DNA of 13,750 nt, taken from positions 1 through 13,750 of the forward strand of contig JADNYV010000872.1 of NCBI GenBank assembly GCA_015501055.1, written 5' to 3'. The DNA comes from Mucidula mucida. Lineage: Eukaryota; Basidiomycota; Agaricomycetes; Agaricales; Physalacriaceae. This document shows positions 8,251 through 13,750 of the stretch, one piece after another. The translations under genes were made by a program, and so were the position numbers. The notes beneath the pieces are model-generated. The model had not been told where the DNA came from. It did not search any database and saw only the letters and a program-made list of their open reading frames with translations. Each line of letters starts with the position of its first letter. The first letter of the stretch is position 1.

Positions 8251-8794
8251 CACTTCGCTGTTTGATCATCGCACATTCCCCATCCCCTTTCCTGTTTACA
8301 GATCGACGGAATCCTAATTCCAGCGCACGTCCGCATACGTGTGTATTGGTCCCAGTAGCGCCGGCTAACAGTTAGAGATAACTGCCTCGGGTGCTGGAAG
8401 TAGCCGCTCTCACGAGAACGAACTTTTGGCAGTTGCACTTCAGTGGGCGCTGTTTACGGGTCAACCCCCGTTCCCAGGAAAACTTCGGCTTACCTCACAC
8501 CAGAGGGACGTCGGCTGGGCAATTGCGAACTTGTGACGAGCTCTTGGGCTCCGTAGATACGTAGTCAGTAGTCGGTAAAATAGTGTAGACAGTTACGATA
8601 CCTACCTACTTTACTTACCTTATGATACACATCATCATTCCCCACCCTACCAAGTCCTGGATTCTATTTCAGATCTAGGCGATCCCTCCCTATTCATCCA
8701 AACCTCTATTCCCTCACCCGTTTCATCCAAATCCGCATCACCCATATCCCCACTTTCACCCTTTCAATCTCCGATCCCATCACCCCGATCCATC
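8251..8794 (+). other. 5' leader of the retrotransposon
   Basis: This is the untranslated leader between the priming region and gag. Its last 160 bases (from about 8637) are very poor in G and rich in C and T, so the RNA should be largely unstructured ahead of the gag ATG. From 8579 to 8794 the frame that leads into gag has no stop for 72 codons, but also no ATG. No host gene or RNA gene is seen. Confidence 0.55.
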
Positions 8795-9721
8795 ATGTCC
8801 AACGAAGCACCCGAAACCGCTCCTCACACACCCGCTCATCATGCCGATACCGAAATCAAAGGCCGATCCCTTGTGAACAAGCCTTACGACTATGACGGGG
8901 ACAAGTCCAAGTACAAGAGCTGGTGGCGATCATGTTCACATACATCCGTGACAAGAAGAACAACCTCACATCTGACTCCGAAAGGATTGATGTTGTTCTC
9001 TCCTACATCCGAGGAGATCACGTAGATGCATGGGTCCAGAACTATCGGACCAGAACTTCGATGAGGAAGAAGAGGAATGGACAGTCTCTTGGACGGAGTT
9101 CAAGGAAGACTTGAAGGAGCGATTTGTGGATTCCAACCTCGCGCGAGACGCGCAAGACCAGATCGAGCGGTTGCGCCAGGGGCAAGACACCGCTCAAGAC
9201 TTCTTCCAGAAGTTCGAGGTCCTGCTCACTCAGGCGGATACTCGAAGGATGACGCATTCGTCGTGAGACTTCTCGAGACCAATGTCAACGAGAAGATCAT
9301 TGACCAGATCTATGGCAGCCGAGACGGGTTGCCAGAGAAGTACAAGGATTGGAAGGCACAGATCCTTCAGATCGATCAGCTGTGGAGAAGGCGGGCGGCG
9401 AGCAAGAGGTCCGGAATGCAGTCCCGGCCTCAAGCTCCGCAGGTGGCTACATCAAGAACCAATCCTACGAACCCACCCCCGACGCCGATCACACGACGAG
9501 ATGCCACCGGTGTTACCTATGGAGGAGCCGGCAGGCCGATGGACATCGACAATGCACGTCGAAGGGGACTCTGCTTCAGCTGTGGCGAACACGGCCACGT
9601 CAGCAGGTTCTGTCCGAAGAAGGGTCGACCCCAGACGATTCGGGGTTTATGGACCGAGATGAATGACGAGGAGAAGAAGAAGCTGGCCGAAGAGTTGGGT
9701 TTTGCGAAGCTCCCGCAGTAG
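8795..9721 (+). pseudogene. gag: gag polyprotein (capsid-nucleocapsid), frameshifted
   Basis: Gag would assemble the cytoplasmic particle and bind the element's RNA. The start is ATG 8795 (MSNEAPETAPHTP), preceded by a G-poor leader. The capsid part includes KPYDYDGDKSKYKSWW, then DVVLSYIRGDHVDAWVQNY, then WTEFKEDLKERF and DTAQDFFQKFEVLL, typical of Ty3/Gypsy gag. The nucleocapsid holds one zinc knuckle, CFSCGEHGHVSRFC (CX2CX4HX4C), at 9572-9613. The C-terminus EELGFAKLPQ ends at TAG 9719-9721. Reading changes frame near 8927, 9045 and 9235, so the ORF is broken in three places. From about 9235 to the stop it is intact, including the recoding signal at its 3' end. Full length would be near 308 residues, normal for the family. 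Confidence 0.85.
9697..9703 (+). promoter_or_regulatory. -1 ribosomal frameshift slippery site (GGGTTTT)
   Basis: The heptamer G GGT TTT lies in the gag frame (GGT 9698-9700, TTT 9701-9703) and fits X XXY YYZ. It is 15 bases upstream of the gag stop. The pol frame, read in -1, is open across it and beyond the stop. Slippage here would fuse gag to pol. Confidence 0.6.
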
Positions 9722-9738
9722 ACGCAGTCCTGCCGGAG
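9710..9738 (+). promoter_or_regulatory. frameshift-stimulating hairpin
   Basis: CTCCCGCAG (9710-9718) pairs with CTGCCGGAG (9730-9738): nine positions, eight paired, with one C-C mismatch and an 11-base loop that contains the gag stop. It begins six bases after the slippery heptamer, the usual spacer. A four-base pairing of loop GACG (9721-9724) with CGTC (9758-9761) could make it a pseudoknot, which is weak evidence. Confidence 0.55.
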
Positions 9739-10039
9739 CAGTCATTAAGGAGAGAGTCGTCAGATGCAGATTCTATTTACAGTACAGGTACTGAAACACC
9801 TAAAATATCATCGACGACTTTACCACCAAAACCTGCGAAAGAAAGATTTGAGCCAAATACGCCCGAGTGGATTGCACAACGGCTAAGAGAGGATGACGTG
9901 TCGAGAGCAGTGGGAATTTTGAGAGCATGGATGCCGGAGCGGAGAGAGAGAGAAGCGACGGAGGAGAAGGTGATGGCGATCAGAGCGTTGACAAAGGAAG
10001 CTGCGGTGGAAGTTGTGACAGAGTTGAAAAAGTCGAGGA

Positions 10040-10484
10040 AGTACATCCGGGGAACAAAGGGGCAGGACATGAAACTCCGAGTAACCATAGAGAGCGTACA
10101 CACAGGCTCTGAATGGGAAACGAGTGCCCTTCTTGACAGCGGAGCAACGGGTTCTTGCGTCAATAAAGAATTCGTCGAGAAGAACGGCTCCCGATCAAGG
10201 AGTTACCGGTCAAGCTCCCTGTCTACAATGCGGATGGAACCCTAAACGAGGGAGGAGCAATCGAAGGTTTTGTGGAGGTCCGGATGAAGATCGGTGATCA
10301 TGCAGAAAAGATCGAGTTGGCCGTCACCAATCTTGGCAAAACAAGCATCTTTTTGGGGCTAGATTGGTTACGATATCACAACCCCACGATCAACTGGACG
10401 GAATCCACGTTGACTTTTGATCGATGCCCAGACCGTGCGGTTACTACCCGAATAACTCGCCGGAAGACGAAGGAGAAGATGTAG
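10040..10484 (+). pseudogene. aspartic protease domain of pol
   Basis: The active-site motif DSGATG is at 10135-10152, preceded by the hydrophobic ALL. The second half of the fold follows in another frame (VEVRMKIG, KTSIFLGLDWLRYHNP, NWTESTLTF). ILGLDWL-like motifs are the usual protease C-terminal mark in Ty3/Gypsy elements. The frame change near 10186 separates the two halves. It would cleave the Gag-Pol polyprotein in the particle. Confidence 0.8.
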
Positions 10485-10569
10485 AAGAAAGCTGGAAGAG
10501 GGAGAGCGTTTGTTCTGGATGGACTGGGACAACTATCGCAAAAGCGGTGAAAAGCTGAGATCACAACAG

Positions 10570-11440
10570 CCTTCATCTGCTGCTGCACCTTACATTGAGG
10601 AATTTTCCGATGTATTCAGCAAGGCGGACTTTGATAAGTTACCGGAGCGAAGACCCTGGGATCACGCGATAGAACTCACGCCTGGTTCCAAACCGGTTGA
10701 CTGCAAGGTCTATCCCCTTAGTCCATCCGAGCAGAAGGCATTAGACGAGTTCTTGGAGGAAAACATACGCACGGGACGCATACGGCCATCAATCTCACCC
10801 ATGGCGTCACCATTCTTCTTTGTCAAGAAGAAGGACGGAAGCCTTCGGCCAGTACAGGATTATCGGAAGTTGAACGACATGACAATCAAGAACCGATACC
10901 CTTGCCGTTGATTCAGGAGCTTATCGACAAGCTGAAGGGAGCAAAGGTTTTCACAAAGATGGATGTCCGATGGGGTTACAATAACATCCGGATCAAAGAT
11001 GGTGATGAGTGGAAAGCGGCGTTTAGAACAAATCGAGGGCTGTTCGAGCCATTAGTAATGTTCTTCGGACTCACAAACTCGCCGGCAACGTTCCAATCGT
11101 TCATGAATCACATCTGAAGGAGTTGATTGACGGCGGACATGTTATAGTTTACCTAGATGATATACTATCTTTACGAACACTCTCGAGGAGCATAGACAGA
11201 TTGTACGAAAGGTATTGGAGATATTACGAGTAAATAAGCTGTATTTAAAACCCGAGAAATGTAGTTTTGAGGCACAGACTGTAGATTACTTAGGAGTTAT
11301 TGTTGGAGGAGGAGAAGTGAAGATGGATCCGGCAAAAGTGGCCGTAGTGAAGGAATGGAAGGAGCCGACGAAGAAGAAGGAAGTGCAGTCATTCCTGGGA
11401 TTCTGCAACTTCTACCGACGTTTCATTCGGGGATTTGCGG
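10570..11440 (+). pseudogene. reverse transcriptase domain of pol
   Basis: The fingers and palm are recognisable: [47 protein letters not shown] (frame 1), then [15 protein letters not shown] with the first catalytic Asp at 10962-10964 and [16 protein letters not shown] (frame 0). VIVYLDD with the two other catalytic Asp residues follows at 11150-11161 (frame 2), then KPEKCSFEAQTVDYLG and SFLGFCNFYRRFI (frame 1). All catalytic codons survive but lie in different frames. The enzyme copies element RNA to cDNA in the particle. Confidence 0.9.
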
Positions 11441-11454
11441 GAGTAGCGAAGCCG

Positions 11455-11960
11455 TTGACATCGCTAACCGGGAAGGGCGAGTGGGTTTGGGGCATGGAGC
11501 AGCATGAGGCGTTTGAGGAGTTGAAACGGAGGATGACGGAAGAACCCGTTCTGATCGTACCACGCGACGACGGCAAGTTTCGAGTTGAGGCGGACTCCTC
11601 GAACTATGCGAAACGGGGGCGGTTCTTTCCCAGTTTGTTGATGGAAAATGGAGACCAGTAGCTTTCCGATCTCGCGCGCTTGAACGAAGTGGAGCGCAAT
11701 TATGAGATCTACGACAAAGGAGATGATGGCTATTATGGACTCGATCGACGACTGGCGGCATATCTCCTAGGCGCTAAGGAGAACAGTGGAGGTTTTACCG
11801 ATCATCAAAACCTTCAGTACTTTAGGAACCGCAGAAGTTGAACCGGAGGCAGGCGCGATGGGTTACGGAGTTGGCAGAGTATGATATACAGATGATTCAC
11901 AAGCCGGGCAAGACAATGGGGAAAGCTGATGCCTTGTCAAGGATGACAGGCCTTGAGAAG
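11455..11960 (+). pseudogene. RNase H domain of pol
   Basis: The first catalytic Asp is in VEADSS (about 11590). The Glu-containing helix block (NEVERNYEIYD, near 11680-11715) and the TDHQNL block (near 11800) follow in other frames. The last Asp is in KADALSR (11928-11930). The stretch between 11600 and 11840 is the most frame-shifted part of the element. It would remove RNA from the RNA-DNA hybrid during cDNA synthesis. Confidence 0.8.
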
Positions 11961-12214
11961 GGGGAAAAAGATAACGAAAACGTTGTTTTACTAAAACCGG
12001 AGTTTTTTATTTCACAAATTCAATTTTCTTTACATACAGTAGCTACACCGGAGGACGAATTACTTAACAAATCAAACAAAGAAAAGGAAACAAGACAGAT
12101 ACGTACAAAAAGCATTAGAAAACAAAGAAAAAGGATGGGAAGAGAAGGAAAACGGACTTATTATATGGAAGATCGTATTTACATACCGAAGGACAAGGAA
12201 TTGCGGGGAAAAGT

Positions 12215-12960
12215 TATTGGAATGCACCATGATGCACAGCTTGCAGGGCATCCGGGACGTACAGACTCTTCGAGTTGATCACACGCACCTATTGGTGGCC
12301 GGAATTAGCCGAGACGTCCGCGAATACGTGGAAGGGTGTCAAAAATGCCAGTACAAAGTCACATCGCACAAAACCGGCGCACCCCTCCATCCTATAGACA
12401 TTCAAGCGAAGCCATGGGAGAAAGTTGGGACGACATGATCGGCGAGTGCCGGAGTCGGGAGGATACAATGCGATCAGCACATTTGTGGACCATTTCACAA
12501 AGCGGTTACGCATTATACCAACACACACCACCCTGACGTCAGAAGGCATGGCTCGTATTTACCGCGATCGAATCTTCCCCATACATGGGATGCCGCGACA
12601 GATGATACATGATCGCGGTCCACAATACCACTCGCGTTTCATGAAGGAGTTGTACCGGTTGTTGGGCATAAGGAAACTTTACAACGGCGTATCATCCACA
12701 GGCAAATGGGCAGACGGAACGGCTGAACCAAGAGATAGAACATTTCTTACGGTTATTGTCAACTACCATCAGAACGACTGGCACGAATGGCTACCCTCTG
12801 CGAATTCGTTTACAACGATCGAGTCACTCGACCAAAGTCACTCCGTTCTTCGCAGACATGGGCAGACATCCCTACAAAGGCACCGCTCCGAAAACGGCAT
12901 CGAGAAATGAGACTGCGCAGGAGTTTGCCGACGGCATGAGGAAACATGGGACGAAGTGGG
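12215..12960 (+). pseudogene. integrase zinc-binding and catalytic core
   Basis: The HHCC zinc domain shows His in the MHHDAQLAGHPGR block (12222-12260) and CQKC at 12337-12348. The core has its first Asp in WDDMIG (about 12429-12434), PESGGYNAISTFVDHFTK, the second Asp in HDRGPQYHSRF (12611-12613) and a Glu codon in the NGQTER-like block (12717-12719). All three DDE positions are encoded, but not in one frame. It would insert the cDNA into the host genome. Confidence 0.82.
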
Positions 12961-13039
12961 GTCAGCATTGAAGATGGCAAAGAGGACATGAAACGGTTTT
13001 ATGACAGGAACGGACAGAGGCAGTAGAGTACAAGGAAGG

Positions 13040-13450
13040 CGACAAAGTATGGCTGGAAGGGACGAATCTCAGCACGGACCGACCAATGAAGAAGCTCGAT
13101 GACAAACGCTTCGGGCCGTTCAAAGTGATCAAGAAAGTCGGGACGAGCTCTTACAAGCTCCAGATTCCTCACACGTGGAAAAGCATCATCCCGTGTTCAA
13201 TGAGGCCCTGTTGACGCCTTACCACGAGCCGCAATTTCCGACGCAACCCCGAGACACGCGTCCACCACCTGTGCTGGAAGGAGCCGAACCGGAATGGGAG
13301 GTTGAGAAAGTGGTTGAATTCCCGGAAGTACCGCGGGGGTTTTCAATACAAGGTTCACTGGAAGGGTTATGGCACACACGAGCAGACATGGGAACCGGCA
13401 TGCAATCTCAAAAATGCCGACGAAGCCATTCGATTTCCACCACAATATCC
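13040..13450 (+). pseudogene. integrase C-terminus: GPF module and chromodomain
   Basis: DKRFGPFKVIKKVG (GPF at 13113-13121) is the chromoviral GPY/F module. After frame changes near 13180 and 13310, the chromodomain reads YRGGFQYKVHWKGYGTHEQ followed by TWEPACNL, with Trp codons at 13359-13361 and 13389-13391, the pattern of a histone-tail binding chromodomain. In chromoviruses this part is thought to steer integration toward particular chromatin. A Pro-rich tail follows. Confidence 0.85.
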
Positions 13451-13616
13451 GAACAAGCCGAAGCCACCGCGCTTGCTCGCATTGAAGTCCCCATGTCGCA
13501 ATTTCCATCACATCTATTCCGACCCATGCCACCGCCTGACACCGAACCTATTGATGTCACGTTACCCTCTGCGGCCCTCATGGAGCAAATCTGGCGCAGA
13601 ATGGAACTTGCGCCTT

Positions 13617-13626
13617 AAGGAGGGGG
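13617..13626 (+). promoter_or_regulatory. polypurine tract (plus-strand primer)
   Basis: AAGGAGGGGG sits three bases before the 3' LTR and would resist RNase H and prime plus-strand DNA. The bases between it and the LTR (TGA) contain the dinucleotide expected to be trimmed by integrase. Confidence 0.8.
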
Positions 13627-13629
13627 TGA

Positions 13630-13750
13630 TGTTATGAATGACCATATTTTCACACTTTCACATCTTATCATATCTTATCGGGGGCCTTGTCTTATCAACC
13701 AACGGACTGTTTCATCATCTTGTTTCGTCACCGATTTCATTTACCCCTTT
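13630..13750 (+). repeat. 3' LTR, first 121 bp, cut by window end
   Basis: The first 91 or so bases are identical to the start of the 5' LTR (from 7669). After that come a one-base insertion (T) and, from about base 107, a patch that aligns poorly with the 5' copy. The remainder and the right target-site duplication lie outside the window. Confidence 0.9.

Larger units (their letters stand above)
9722..13618 (+). pseudogene. pol: pol polyprotein, multiply frameshifted
   Basis: Pol carries protease, reverse transcriptase, RNase H, integrase and a chromodomain. It opens in the -1 frame relative to gag, without its own good start codon, so it was probably made as a Gag-Pol fusion. Conserved blocks move between all three frames. 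Breaks are visible near 10186, 10490, 10900, 11115, 11168, 11600-11660, 11680-11840 (several), 12258, 12308, 12447, 12690-12900 (several), 13025, 13180 and 13310. Most breaks fit loss or gain of one base, often in a short homopolymer. Protein identity between breaks is well kept, so decay is recent relative to the length of the family's history. The last coding segment ends just before the polypurine tract. Confidence 0.88.
7669..13750 (+). mobile_element. Ty3/Gypsy chromovirus LTR retrotransposon, degraded, cut by window end
   Basis: The element has the order 5' LTR (7669-8197), leader, gag with a CCHC knuckle, then protease, reverse transcriptase, RNase H, integrase, GPF module and chromodomain, followed by a polypurine tract and a partial 3' LTR (from 13630). 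RT-RNase H before integrase defines Ty3/Gypsy, and the C-terminal chromodomain defines a chromovirus, a lineage common in fungi. The self-complementary primer-binding site points to the Tf1/Sushi type of priming. No env-like gene is seen. Domain content appears complete, but at least fifteen frame changes, each consistent with a small indel, scatter the coding over all three plus frames. This copy therefore cannot encode working proteins. Its cis signals are still readable, so it could in principle be mobilised by a relative. Confidence 0.93.

Noticed and set aside
8366..8370. A second TAACA as an alternative right end of the 5' LTR
   Set aside because: The TAACA at 8193-8197 is followed two bases later by the 12-nt self-complementary primer site; the later one has no such site.
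9777..10163. 128-codon minus-strand ORF
   Set aside because: It is a shadow of the pol protease region, which has the DSGATG motif on the plus strand.
8795..13618. RIP (repeat-induced point mutation) as the cause of element decay
   Set aside because: The breaks are mainly small indels rather than C-to-T stops, and the region is not AT-rich. Without other copies to compare, this is only a negative impression.

Overview
The window looks like a gene-poor, repeat-bearing stretch of a basidiomycete (probably Agaricomycete) genome. The signs are several very short introns (44-53 nt) with fungal splice signals, a fungal kinase-like family in tandem, and a chromodomain-bearing Ty3/Gypsy LTR retrotransposon. 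No bacterial-type operons, tRNAs, rRNAs or CRISPR arrays were found.

Region 1 (about 175-3030, minus strand): two tandem paralogues of a multi-exon kinase-like protein. They share intron positions, all phase 0. These include a 39-nt microexon and an intron that cuts the catalytic HRD (or HLD) motif just before its Asp. Both copies carry lesions. The distal copy (175-1343) has a frameshifting loss of sequence, a destroyed splice acceptor and a Lys where the catalytic-loop Asn should be. The proximal copy (1785-3029) keeps all five exon frames but has one in-frame TAG and a GC-AG intron.

Region 2 (about 3030-6650): mostly without a recognisable gene. A minus-strand coding-like stretch (about 4410-5145) may be the remnant of an unidentified multi-exon gene. 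There is also a short (GTT)5 run and a short direct repeat.

Region 3 (6704-7528, plus strand): an unidentified multi-exon gene. The predicted protein has a Ser/Ala-rich disordered N-terminus and an AT-hook-like GRPKRK motif. A TAG lies in frame in the penultimate coding segment unless it is removed by a weak 54-nt intron.

Region 4 (7669 to window end, plus strand): a chromovirus with a 529-bp 5' LTR, leader, gag (CCHC knuckle), pol (protease, reverse transcriptase, RNase H, integrase, GPF module, chromodomain), polypurine tract, and the first 121 bp of the 3' LTR. The coding region is broken by many small indels, so this copy cannot make its proteins. The cis-acting RNA signals nevertheless survive. 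A 12-nt primer-binding site is perfectly complementary to 12 nt starting 32 bases after the start of the LTR TATA box, the arrangement expected for Tf1-type self-primed reverse transcription. At the gag/pol junction a GGGTTTT slippery heptamer sits in the gag frame, 6 nt ahead of a strong hairpin that spans the gag stop, with pol in the -1 frame. These two signals are the most interesting content of the window.
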